Shown in pieces: positions 50,265 through 58,295 of a DNA stretch of 64,000 nucleotides. Made by a program: the position numbers and the translations under genes. The number at the start of each line of letters is the position of its first letter. Positions within the stretch are counted from its first letter, which is position 1. The stretch is from contig CAYWLS010000003.1 in NCBI GenBank assembly GCA_964458605.1, positions 62,001 to 126,000 on the forward strand, given 5' to 3'. The notes beneath the pieces are model-generated. The model saw nothing but the letters and a program-made list of their open reading frames with translations. It was not told the DNA's origin and ran no database searches. This DNA comes from JBBSNV01 sp964458605 (lineage in GTDB: Bacteria; Pseudomonadota; Alphaproteobacteria; Reyranellales; JAQSWP01).

Positions 50265-51062
50265 ATGCGCCCGTCAAGAAACCAATCCGCCGCGACCGAC
50301 AAGCCGGCCTATTTCACTGCGACTTTGGCCAAGGGCCTGGGCGTGCTGGAAGCGCTGGCCGATGTCGAGGATGCCGGCCTGACCGAGCTGGCGCGGCGGG
50401 TCGATGTGTCGAGCCCGACCCTGTTCCGCATCCTGGCCACCTTGGTCGGCAGCGGCTTCGTGCAGAAGACGCCGGACAGCCGCTATCGCCTGACCTTGAA
50501 GAGCTGGGAGCTGGGCGCCCGTGTCGCCGGGCGCATGCCGATTCGCTCGGTGGCGCTGCCGCGCATGGAAGAGCTGGTGACGGAGATCAACGAGAGCCCG
50601 CATCTGGCGGTGCTGCAGGGCAACGGCGTGGTGATCGTCGAGAAGGCGGAGTGCCAGCAGCACGTGCGGGTCGATACCTTCGTCGGCCAGCGCGCCCCCG
50701 CCTTCTGCTCCGCCACCGGCAAGGCCATCCTGGCCTATGAGAGCCCCGGCCGGCTCGACGCCATCCTGAACGACGCCACCCAGCGCTTCACCGATCGCAC
50801 CATCTACCTACGGCCCGACATCGATCGGGAGCTGGCCCAGGTGCGCCGGCTCGGCTATGCCGTCAATCGCGGCGAATGGCGCCAGGGCGTATCGGCAGTG
50901 GCCGTGCCCTTGCGCGATCGCGACGGCCAGGTCGCCGCCTCGCTCAGCGTCACCCTGCCCACCGAGCGCTTCACCGACGAAGCGCTCCAGCGGTTCCTGC
51001 CGGCGCTGCAGCGCACCGCCCAGGCGATCCAGGCCGATCTGGGCGGCGGCATCCGCCGCTGA
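50265..51062 (+). CDS. IclR family transcriptional regulator
   Basis: A 265-residue regulator with an N-terminal winged HTH (GLTELARRVDVSSPTLFRIL) and the C-terminal effector domain (RAPAFCSATGKAILAYES, EWRQGVSAVAVPL). It begins 77 bases from the divergent PhyH gene; an AT-rich gap with TTTTTCGAAAGATGAAAA may be its site. It is likely the regulator of PhyH. Confidence 0.9.
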   Translation: MRPSRNQSAATDKPAYFTATLAKGLGVLEALADVEDAGLTELARRVDVSSPTLFRILATLVGSGFVQKTPDSRYRLTLKSWELGARVAGRMPIRSVALPRMEELVTEINESPHLAVLQGNGVVIVEKAECQQHVRVDTFVGQRAPAFCSATGKAILAYESPGRLDAILNDATQRFTDRTIYLRPDIDRELAQVRRLGYAVNRGEWRQGVSAVAVPLRDRDGQVAASLSVTLPTERFTDEALQRFLPALQRTAQAIQADLGGGIRR

Positions 51063-51065
51063 GCG

Positions 51066-51914
51066 TCAGCGAGCGGCGCGACGCAGGCCACGCCGCGGCA
51101 TGTCGGCCTGACGCAGATCCGCCCGCACCAGCGCATCGATGCGCTCGCGCGCGCGCTGCAGGGCGGCCACGATTTCCGGCCAGCGCGACCGGGGCATGCG
51201 ATCGGCGATGGCGGCGGCGCTGACCGCCATGGTGGGCCGGCGCTGCGGATCGGCAAAGGCGACGCCGATCGCCACGCTGCCCGGCACGATCAGCCCGTCG
51301 ATCAGCGAATAGCCCTCGCGCCGCGAGCGATCGACCATGACCTGCAGTTCCGGCGGCGAGAAATTCTTGTGGGCGCGCAGCCGGCCGCGATTGTAGGCCA
51401 GCACGCGCTCGACACTGTCCTGGTCGAGCGCGCTCAGGATCGCCAGCCCGGAGGCACCCACCCCCAGCGGCCGACGCTCGCCGACATTGTAGGGAAAGGT
51501 GCGGATCGGAAAGCCGCCGACCTCGCAGGCGATGCACAGCGCGTCGAAACCGCTGCGCACCGACAGGAACACCGTGTCGCCCAACTCGTCGGCCGTGGCG
51601 CGCAGTACCGGCTCGACCAGCCGGTGCAGCGGCTCGTACCAGTCGAGATCGCCGCGCAGTCCCAGCAGGTCGACGCGCAGGCGATAGCGGCGCGTGGCGC
51701 TCTGCTGCTCCACCAGATCCTCGGCCACCAGCGCCGCCAGCAGCCGGTGCGCCGTGCCCTTGCTGAGGCTCGCCGCCTCGACCACGTCGGCCAGCGCCCA
51801 GCCGTCGGGCCCGCCGCTGGCCAGGAAGCGCATCACGTCGACCGCGCGCCGCACGGTCTGCGCGCCGCCCGTGTAGCGGCTTGGACTGATACGACGTGCG
51901 GCTGTATTTGGCAT
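51066..51914 (-). CDS. IclR family transcriptional regulator (second)
   Basis: A 282-residue regulator with HTH DVVEAASLSKGTAHRLLAALV and effector domain RRPLGVGASGLAILSAL and YSLIDGLIVPGSVAIGVAF. It is divergent from the aldolase/TRAP set and convergent with the first IclR gene. A TCCA-N5-TGGA palindrome overlaps the region just before its ATG, suggesting autoregulation. Confidence 0.9.
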   Translation of the reverse strand: MPNTAARRISPSRYTGGAQTVRRAVDVMRFLASGGPDGWALADVVEAASLSKGTAHRLLAALVAEDLVEQQSATRRYRLRVDLLGLRGDLDWYEPLHRLVEPVLRATADELGDTVFLSVRSGFDALCIACEVGGFPIRTFPYNVGERRPLGVGASGLAILSALDQDSVERVLAYNRGRLRAHKNFSPPELQVMVDRSRREGYSLIDGLIVPGSVAIGVAFADPQRRPTMAVSAAAIADRMPRSRWPEIVAALQRARERIDALVRADLRQADMPRRGLRRAAR

Positions 51915-51920
51915 GAATGT

Positions 51921-51933
51921 TCCATATATTGGA
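51921..51933. promoter_or_regulatory. TCCA-N5-TGGA operator, iclR side
   Basis: TCCATATATTGGA, a 13-bp inverted repeat 7 bases upstream of the IclR start at 51914, covering its RBS. It recurs at 52009. Confidence 0.55.
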
Positions 51934-52008
51934 CCGACTTTTGCCGCCGACTATCCAACCTCATTGCCATGATTGCAAGGATCGGCAAGCATTTGACGAA
52001 GCAACAAG

Positions 52009-52021
52009 TCCAAATAGTGGA
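52009..52021. promoter_or_regulatory. TCCA-N5-TGGA operator, aldolase side
   Basis: TCCAAATAGTGGA, the same half-sites as at 51921-51933, 7 bases upstream of the aldolase ATG. The two sites flank the 114-base divergent gap. Confidence 0.55.
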
Positions 52022-52028
52022 ATATCCG

Positions 52029-52817
52029 ATGAGCAAGATCGATCTGCCCTTCTTCAAGCGCCTGCGGGCCGACGAGATCGTCGTCGGCATGAATATCCGG
52101 CACAGCCGCACCAGCGAGGTGGGCCCCATGCTGGCCAGCGCCGGCTACCATTGGTTCTTCACCGACGACGAGCACAGCCCCGTGCCGCTCGATCGTTCCT
52201 ATGACATCAACCTGGCCGCCATCCGCGCCGGCGTGTTGCCTTTCGTGCGGGCGCGACAGAACAACCCGGCGGAGATCGGCTGCCACCTGTCCAACGGCGC
52301 GCTGGGCGTGTTCGTGCCGCACGTCAATACCGCCGCCGAAGCCGAGGCCGCCGCCATGGCTTGCCGCTATCCCCCGGTCGGCAAGCTGTCGGTGCCCGGC
52401 TCGATCCCGCAGTTCGGCTACACCGGCAAGTCGCTGCCCGAGCTGTGCGGCATGTTCAACGACAACGTGGTCTGCACGGTGATGATCGAGTCGCCCGAGG
52501 CGGTGCGGAACGTCGACGCCATCGCCGCCGTCAAGGGCGTCGACGTGCTGTTCGTCGGCGCCAGCGACCTGACCTTCGAGATGGGCATCCCCTCGCAATA
52601 CGGCCACGACCGCGTCACCGACGCGGTGACCAAGGTGTGCGCCGCCGCCAGGAAGCACGGCAAGATCGCCGGCATGGGCGGGGTCAAGGAGCCCGACGAC
52701 TGGGCGCGCTACACGAAACTGGGCATGCGCCTGCTGCTGAGCGAGAACGATCTGTCGATGCTGATGTACCGGCTCAACGATCGCGCCCGCTTCTTCGGCG
52801 GCCTGCCGCGTCAGTAG
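52029..52817 (+). CDS. HpcH/HpaI-family aldolase
   Basis: A 262-residue class II aldolase: HWFFTDDEHSPVPLDRSYDIN, VMIESPEAVRNVDAIAAV (metal-binding Glu) and VLFVGASDLTFEMGIP (metal-binding Asp). The family cleaves 2-keto-3-deoxy or 4-hydroxy-2-oxo acids to pyruvate and an aldehyde. ATG 52029 is chosen because the operator and promoter region lie just upstream. The TRAP importer follows by 41 bases, so it may degrade what that importer brings in. Confidence 0.88.
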   Translation: MSKIDLPFFKRLRADEIVVGMNIRHSRTSEVGPMLASAGYHWFFTDDEHSPVPLDRSYDINLAAIRAGVLPFVRARQNNPAEIGCHLSNGALGVFVPHVNTAAEAEAAAMACRYPPVGKLSVPGSIPQFGYTGKSLPELCGMFNDNVVCTVMIESPEAVRNVDAIAAVKGVDVLFVGASDLTFEMGIPSQYGHDRVTDAVTKVCAAARKHGKIAGMGGVKEPDDWARYTKLGMRLLLSENDLSMLMYRLNDRARFFGGLPRQ

Positions 52818-52858
52818 GACCAAGCAACAAGACGACGACCCTTCAACAGGAGGCATCC

Positions 52859-53989
52859 ATGATCGACCGCATTCTTCGCGTTGCCGCGTTGTCGCTCGCC
52901 CTGGTCGGCTTGACCGGCCTGGCTGGCGGCGCCGCCATGGCCCAGGCCGATCCCGCGGCCGAGGCCGAGCTCAAGAAAATGGCGCAGGACCTGCCCAAGA
53001 CCAAGATCCGCGTGCTGGGCATCTGGTCCAACACCCCGGCCTGGTCGCTGCTGCAGAAGCCGTTCTGGTCGCAGCAGGTGCCGGCGTTGTCGGGCGGCAA
53101 GATCGAGGTCGAACTGGTCAGCATGACTGAGCTCAACATGCAGGGTCCGGAAGCTTTCCGGCACCTCAAGGCGGGATTGGTCGACATCGTCGACATGATC
53201 GCCAACTATGCCGCCGGCGACGCGCCGGAGCTGGACGGCATGGATCTGGCCGGCGTGGCCCCCGACGTCGATCTCGAGGTCAAGGCGATCAACGCCTATG
53301 CGCCCACCGTGCGCGGCAAGCTGGAGAACGCGGTCGGCGTGGTGCCGCTGGCCATGGGTCCGTCGCTGGCCCAGGTGTTCTGGTGCAAGGGCGAGGTCAA
53401 GTCGATCGCCGATCTAAAGGGCAAGAAGATCCGCGGCTCCAGCGCCACCCTGGCCGACCTGGTGTCCGGCCTGGGCGGCACGCCGATCACCATGTCGTTC
53501 GGCGAGGTGCCCTCGGCCCTGCAGCGCGGCGTGATCGACTGCGTCATCACCGGTACCCTGTCGGGCAATACCGGCAAGCTGTTCGAAGTGGCCGACCACA
53601 TCTACCCGCTGATCGTCGGCTGGGCGCCGTGGATCCGCGCCGCCAACAAGACGAGCTGGGACAAGCTCGACCCCAAGGTGCGCGCCTGGCTGCAGCTCGC
53701 CACCGACAAGGTGTTCGTGCCGGCCGCCAACAAGCTGGCCAACGACGCCACCAACCAGGGCATCTGGTGCAGCTCGGGCGACTCGCGTTGCGAATGGGCC
53801 GGCCAGAACGGCATCGCCAAATCCAACGTCAAGGTCGTGCCGGCGTCCGACGCCGACAAGAAGATCCTGGCCGGCATCGTCGAAAAGAGCGTGCTGCCCA
53901 GCTTCGCCAAGTCCTGCGGCCCGGACTGCACCAAGAAGTGGAACGATTCGATCGGCAGCGTCATGCAGTTGAAGATGCAGGCGCCCTAG
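52859..53989 (+). CDS. TRAP transporter substrate-binding protein, DctP family (second system)
   Basis: A 376-residue protein with signal MIDRILRVAALSLALVGLTG, cleavage near AMAQ. The DctP fold is shown by FWCKGEVKSIADLKGKKIRG, MSFGEVPSALQRGVIDCVIT and the DHIYPL segment. It has several cysteines near the C-terminus (GIWCSSGDSRCEW, KSCGPDCTKKW) that may form disulfides. Followed by DctQ and DctM; the ligand is probably a small acid handled by the aldolase. Confidence 0.9.
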   Translation: MIDRILRVAALSLALVGLTGLAGGAAMAQADPAAEAELKKMAQDLPKTKIRVLGIWSNTPAWSLLQKPFWSQQVPALSGGKIEVELVSMTELNMQGPEAFRHLKAGLVDIVDMIANYAAGDAPELDGMDLAGVAPDVDLEVKAINAYAPTVRGKLENAVGVVPLAMGPSLAQVFWCKGEVKSIADLKGKKIRGSSATLADLVSGLGGTPITMSFGEVPSALQRGVIDCVITGTLSGNTGKLFEVADHIYPLIVGWAPWIRAANKTSWDKLDPKVRAWLQLATDKVFVPAANKLANDATNQGIWCSSGDSRCEWAGQNGIAKSNVKVVPASDADKKILAGIVEKSVLPSFAKSCGPDCTKKWNDSIGSVMQLKMQAP

Positions 53990-54538
53990 GTGCCGGACCC
54001 ATCGACCAGCCAGAGCGGGCTCGAACGCCTGACCGGCGTGGCGCGGCAATTGTCGCGCTACGCCGCCTGGGCCTCCGGCTACGCCATCCTGGCCTGCGCG
54101 GCGCTGATCGGCGTCGACATCGTGCTGCGCAAACTGTTCGCGGTCAGTCTGGGCGGCACCGACGAGATCTCCGGCTACGTGCTGGTGATCACCTTCGCCT
54201 GGAGCGCGGCCTGGGCGCTGTTCCGCGATGCGCATATCCGCATCGACGTGATCTCCTCCCGCCTGCCGCCCGGACCGCAGCGCCTGTTCGACCTGATCGC
54301 GCTGGCCAGCCTGGTCGGCGTGGCGGCGTTGCTGGCCTGGCAGGCGATCGGCGTATTCGGCGAATCGGTGCGGCTGCATTCGGTGTCCAACACGCCGCTG
54401 CGCGTGCCGCTGTGGCTGCCCCAGGGCCTGTGGCTGGTCGGCCTCGTGGTCTTCATGCTGAGTTCGATCATCCTGCTGGCCGCACGACTGGTGCGACCGC
54501 CCGGCAAGACCGAGTTCGATCCCAGCCAGGAGCGTTGA
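53990..54538 (+). CDS. TRAP transporter small permease, DctQ (second system)
   Basis: A 182-residue membrane protein; GTG 53990 directly follows the binding protein stop. DEISGYVLVITFAWSAAWAL and RDAHIRIDVISSRLP fit DctQ. An N-terminal polar tail precedes TM1. Confidence 0.85.
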   Translation: MPDPSTSQSGLERLTGVARQLSRYAAWASGYAILACAALIGVDIVLRKLFAVSLGGTDEISGYVLVITFAWSAAWALFRDAHIRIDVISSRLPPGPQRLFDLIALASLVGVAALLAWQAIGVFGESVRLHSVSNTPLRVPLWLPQGLWLVGLVVFMLSSIILLAARLVRPPGKTEFDPSQER

Positions 54539-54541
54539 GCG

Positions 54542-55828
54542 ATGCTGCTTAAATTCACCGTCGCCCTGCTGGTGCTGGCGGCGATCGGCCTGCCGGTGGC
54601 GGCGGTGCTGATCGGGCTCGGCCTGCTGATCGAAGCCTTCGTCACCCCGGTGCCGATCCACCAGATGATCGGCTCGATCGCCTGGGAGAACGGGCGCAGC
54701 GACCTGCTGTTCTCGGTGCCGCTGTTCGTGCTGATGGGCGAATTGCTGCTGCTGAGCGGCGTCGCCTCGCGCATGTATTCGGCGCTGCTGCCGTGGCTGA
54801 CCTGGCTGCCGGGCCGGCTGATGCACACCAACATCGCCACCTGCACCCTGTTCGCCGCCACCTCCGGCTCGAGCGTCGCCACCGCCGCCACGGTCGGCAC
54901 GGTGGCGATCCCGCAGATCAAGGCGCTGGGCTACAACGAGCGGCTGTTCCTGGGGTCGCTGGCGGCCGGCGGCACGCTCGGCATCCTCATTCCGCCGTCG
55001 ATCAACATGATCATCTACGGCGCGCTGACCAACACCTCGATCCCGCAGCTCTATCTGGCCGGCTTCATCCCGGGCTTCATGCTGGCCGGGCTGTTCATGG
55101 TCACCATCCTGATCGCCTGCCTGGTGCGGCCGGGCTGGGGCGGGCGCGAGGAAGGCCATTCCTGGCGCCAGCGCATCGCCGGCCTGCCCGATCTCATTCC
55201 GCCGATCGGCCTGTTCCTGCTGGTGGTAGGCTCGATCTATGCCGGCTGGGCCACCGCCACCGAGGCGGCGGCGCTGGGCGTGCTGGCGGCGCTGGGCCTG
55301 TGCGCCTGGAACCGGCAGCTGAACTTCGCCCTGCTGCACAAGGCGTTCGAAGACACCATGCGCACCACCGCCATGATCATGCTGATCCTGGTGGCGGCGT
55401 TCTTCCTGAACTTCGCCGTGGTGCTGACCGGCGTGGTGCGCCAGGTCACCGATCTGGTCACCAGCCTGGGCACCTCGCCGCAGGAGACGGTGCTGGTCGT
55501 GGTGCTGATGTATCTGGTGCTGGGCTGCGTGCTGGACGTGCTTTCCATGACGGTGCTGACCGTGCCGGTGCTGACGCCGATCATGGTCAGCCTGGGCTAC
55601 GATCCGGTCTGGTTCGGCATCCTGGTCATGCTGGTGTCGGAAGCCGCCCTGATCACCCCGCCGGTGGGCATGAACGCCTATGTCATCCAGAGCCTACGCA
55701 CCAACGGCCGCATCGAGGACGTGTTCATCGGCACCCTGCCCTTCCTGGCGGCCATGATGGCCACGGTGGCGCTGATCACCTTCTGGCCGAACCTGGTGAT
55801 GTTCCTGCCCCGCGCCCTGATGCGCTGA
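54542..55828 (+). CDS. TRAP transporter large permease, DctM (second system)
   Basis: A 428-residue sodium-coupled permease: LPVAAVLIGLGLLIEAF, AAGGTLGILIPPSINMIIYG, and a final ITPPVGMNAYVIQSL. It starts 4 bases after DctQ. The 138-base gap beyond it is just GC-rich sequence with weak hairpins; no gene was seen. Confidence 0.9.
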   Translation: MLLKFTVALLVLAAIGLPVAAVLIGLGLLIEAFVTPVPIHQMIGSIAWENGRSDLLFSVPLFVLMGELLLLSGVASRMYSALLPWLTWLPGRLMHTNIATCTLFAATSGSSVATAATVGTVAIPQIKALGYNERLFLGSLAAGGTLGILIPPSINMIIYGALTNTSIPQLYLAGFIPGFMLAGLFMVTILIACLVRPGWGGREEGHSWRQRIAGLPDLIPPIGLFLLVVGSIYAGWATATEAAALGVLAALGLCAWNRQLNFALLHKAFEDTMRTTAMIMLILVAAFFLNFAVVLTGVVRQVTDLVTSLGTSPQETVLVVVLMYLVLGCVLDVLSMTVLTVPVLTPIMVSLGYDPVWFGILVMLVSEAALITPPVGMNAYVIQSLRTNGRIEDVFIGTLPFLAAMMATVALITFWPNLVMFLPRALMR

Positions 55829-55966
55829 CCTAGCGATCGTCCCCGGCGGTCCCGTCCGCGGGGCGGCCGGCCGTCCCTTCCGCTGGCCGGCGGGGCCGGC
55901 CGGGCCGGCGGCTCACAATGGCGAATACTTGCGCGACAAGCCGGAATTGCCGCTAGATTGACGGCC

Positions 55967-57979
55967 ATGAAGACCATTGGTCTGACCATGATCGTCAAGA
56001 ACGAGGCGCATGTGATCGCCCGTTGCCTGAAGAGCGTGGCGCCGCTGGTCGACTACATCCTGATCGTCGATACCGGCTCGAGCGACGGCACCCAGCGGGT
56101 GGTGCGCGACTTCCTGGCGGCCAGCGGCCTGCCGGGCGAGGTGATCGAGGAGAAGTGGCGGAATTTTGCCCATAACCGCAGCGCCGCGCTGGCGCGGCTG
56201 CGCCAGCACCCGGCCATCGACTACGCCTTGATGATCGATGCCGACGAGGTGCTGGAATTCGAACCGGGCTTCAACCCCAACGCCTTCAAGCGCGGCCTGA
56301 GCGCCGATCTTTACGACATCAAGACGGCGATGGGCGACACGGTCTACTACCGGCCCCAGCTCAGCGCCAACCGCAAGCCGTTCTTCTACAAGGCGGTGCT
56401 GCACGAGTATCTCGAATGCCGGGAGCCGTTCAGCCGCGACACGGCGTCGGGGTTCTTCAACAGGCCGATCCAGGACAGCGCGCGCAACCGCAATCCGCGC
56501 AAGTATCTCGACGACGCGGAGGCGCTGGAGAAGGCGCTGGGGAGCGAGACCGATCCGTTCCTTGCGGCGCGCTACACCTTCTACATGGCGCAGAGCCTGC
56601 GCGACGCGGGCCTGCCCGAAAAGGCGCTGGAAGCCTACCGCAAGCGCGCCGAGTTGGGCTTCTGGGACCAGGAGATATACATCAGCCTGCTGGCGGCAGC
56701 GCGGCTCGAGGAGCAGCTCGGCCATCCGGTGGCCGACACCATCGACGCCTATCTGGCGGCGCACGAGGCGGCGCCGGCGCGGCTGGAGGCGCTGCACGAC
56801 GCGGCCCGGCTGTGCCGGCTCAACGGCCGCAACAACCAGGCCTATCTGCTGGCCAAGCACGGATTGTCGCTGCCGCCCCCCGCCCACGGCCTGTTCGTCG
56901 AACAGTGGGTGGCCGACTATGCGCTGCTCGACGAGTTCTCGATCGCCGCCTATTGGGCCGGTCGTCACGCCGAGAGCGTCGAGGCCTGCCGCCGCCTGCT
57001 GGCCGACCCGCGCACCCCGGGCGAGCATCATGCCCGCATCCGGCAGAACCTGGGCTACGGCATCGCCAGGCTGGAAGCGGCCAGCATCGGCCAGCTTTTG
57101 CCAGCCTCCAGCCAGCCTGCGACCAGCACGACGCCGGCGCCGCCCCGAGCGGCGGACAGCGAGCCGCCGCTGCGCAAGGACCTGTCGAAGGTGCCGCGCA
57201 TCCTGATGGCGATCCTGGCCAAGCAGAAGGAGCCGGTGCTGCCGTTCTATCTCGACTGCATCGAAGCGCTGGACTATCCCAAGGCGGCGATCGATCTCTA
57301 CGTGCGCACCAACAACAACACCGACCGCACCGCCGCGATCCTGCGCGACTGGCTGGCGCGGGTCGGTCCGCAATACGGCCATGTCGAGTTCGACGACGCC
57401 GACGTGGCGCAGAGCGTGCAGCAGTTCGCGGTGCACGACTGGAACGCCATGCGCTTCGAGGTGCTGGGCCAGATCCGCCAGCACAGCCTGCAGCGCGCCC
57501 TCGAGCGCGGCTGCGACTTCTACTTCACCGCCGATGTCGACAATTTCCTGCGGCCGCACGCGCTGCGCGCGCTGGTGGCGCTGGACCTGCCGATCGTGGC
57601 GCCGCTGCTGCGCCATGTCGACCCCAGCAACCGCTACAGCAACTACCACGCCGCGATCGACGCCAACGGCTATTTCCAGGAATGCGAGGAATACGACTGG
57701 CTGCTGCAGCAGCGCCTGCGCGGCGTCAACGAGCTGCCGGTCGTGCACTGCAGCTACCTGGTGCGGGCCGACCGGATCGGCCGGCTGCGCTATCGCGACG
57801 GCACGCCGCGCCACGAATACGTGATCTTTTCCGACAGCGCGCGGCAGAACGGCGTGCCGCAATATCTCGACACCCGCGACATCTATGGCTACCTGACGCT
57901 CGATGAATCGCCGGTCGCGGCCCGGCTGCTGATCGGCGCGGAGATCGACGCCCGATTGAACGGCGAACGCGCCGCCTGA
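55967..57979 (+). CDS. Two-domain glycosyltransferase: GT2 head, TPR-like middle, COLGALT-like (collagen galactosyltransferase) C-terminus
   Basis: A 670-residue cytosolic protein. The N-terminal GT2 fold has LTMIVKNEAHVIARC, VDTGSSDGT (34-42) and LMIDADE (DAD at 91-93). Residues ~200-350 look helical and TPR-like (YTFYMAQSLRDAGLPEKALEAYRKRA), then a Pro/Ser/Thr linker near 380-400. From ~409 a second domain has ILMAILAKQKEPVLPFYLDC, TADVDNFLRP (DxD 523-525), RYSNYHAAIDANGYFQ, PVVHCSYLVR and RHEYVIFSDSARQ. These boxes align by eye with animal COLGALT (FVDADN, YSNF...GYYK, VPMVHSTFL, DIIVFAFSCKQ), whose domain transfers Gal to hydroxylysine of collagen. A Gly-X-Y remnant lies 93 bases away. 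ATG 55967 is better than a TTG at 55958. Bacterial activity is unknown. Confidence 0.8.
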   Translation: MKTIGLTMIVKNEAHVIARCLKSVAPLVDYILIVDTGSSDGTQRVVRDFLAASGLPGEVIEEKWRNFAHNRSAALARLRQHPAIDYALMIDADEVLEFEPGFNPNAFKRGLSADLYDIKTAMGDTVYYRPQLSANRKPFFYKAVLHEYLECREPFSRDTASGFFNRPIQDSARNRNPRKYLDDAEALEKALGSETDPFLAARYTFYMAQSLRDAGLPEKALEAYRKRAELGFWDQEIYISLLAAARLEEQLGHPVADTIDAYLAAHEAAPARLEALHDAARLCRLNGRNNQAYLLAKHGLSLPPPAHGLFVEQWVADYALLDEFSIAAYWAGRHAESVEACRRLLADPRTPGEHHARIRQNLGYGIARLEAASIGQLLPASSQPATSTTPAPPRAADSEPPLRKDLSKVPRILMAILAKQKEPVLPFYLDCIEALDYPKAAIDLYVRTNNNTDRTAAILRDWLARVGPQYGHVEFDDADVAQSVQQFAVHDWNAMRFEVLGQIRQHSLQRALERGCDFYFTADVDNFLRPHALRALVALDLPIVAPLLRHVDPSNRYSNYHAAIDANGYFQECEEYDWLLQQRLRGVNELPVVHCSYLVRADRIGRLRYRDGTPRHEYVIFSDSARQNGVPQYLDTRDIYGYLTLDESPVAARLLIGAEIDARLNGERAA

Positions 57980-58072
57980 GCAAAATGCCGTTGCGATCGG
58001 CGGCGCGGCGTGAGGGCGGCGCTGCCTACGCGTTGCCGGCCCTCCGGCGGCTGAACCCGGGAGAGATTCGGC

Positions 58073-58291
58073 TTACCGCGGGGACCGGAAAAACAGGCTG
58101 TTGGTGACCCGTTTCTGGCCCGCGGCACCGGTCGCGCCAGCCAGACCGGTCGGACCGGTCGGACCCATGGCACCGGCCGCGCCGGTGAAGCCTGTAGGAC
58201 CGGCGGGACCGGTGCTCCGGTCGGCCCCGTGAAGCCTGTCGTGCCGGTCGATCCGGTGGCGCCCGTCGGCCCCGTGAAGGGCGATTGGAAG
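58073..58291 (-). pseudogene. Frameshifted 3' remnant of a collagen-like (Gly-X-Y) gene
   Basis: Reading minus-strand: TGPTGATGSTGTTGFTGPTGA, then a frame break at about 58213/58214, after which the +1 frame gives STGPAGPTGFTGAAGAMGPT and GPTGLAGATGAAGQKRVTNS to a stop at 58073. Adding one base at the break restores the Gly-X-Y register, so a single-base deletion explains it. No start codon lies upstream in either frame; reading back would enter the acyl-CoA dehydrogenase. Thus it is the 3' remnant of a collagen-like gene (about 70 residues), with a non-repeat end KRVTNSLFFRSPR. Confidence 0.75.
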
Positions 58292-58295
58292 CGAT

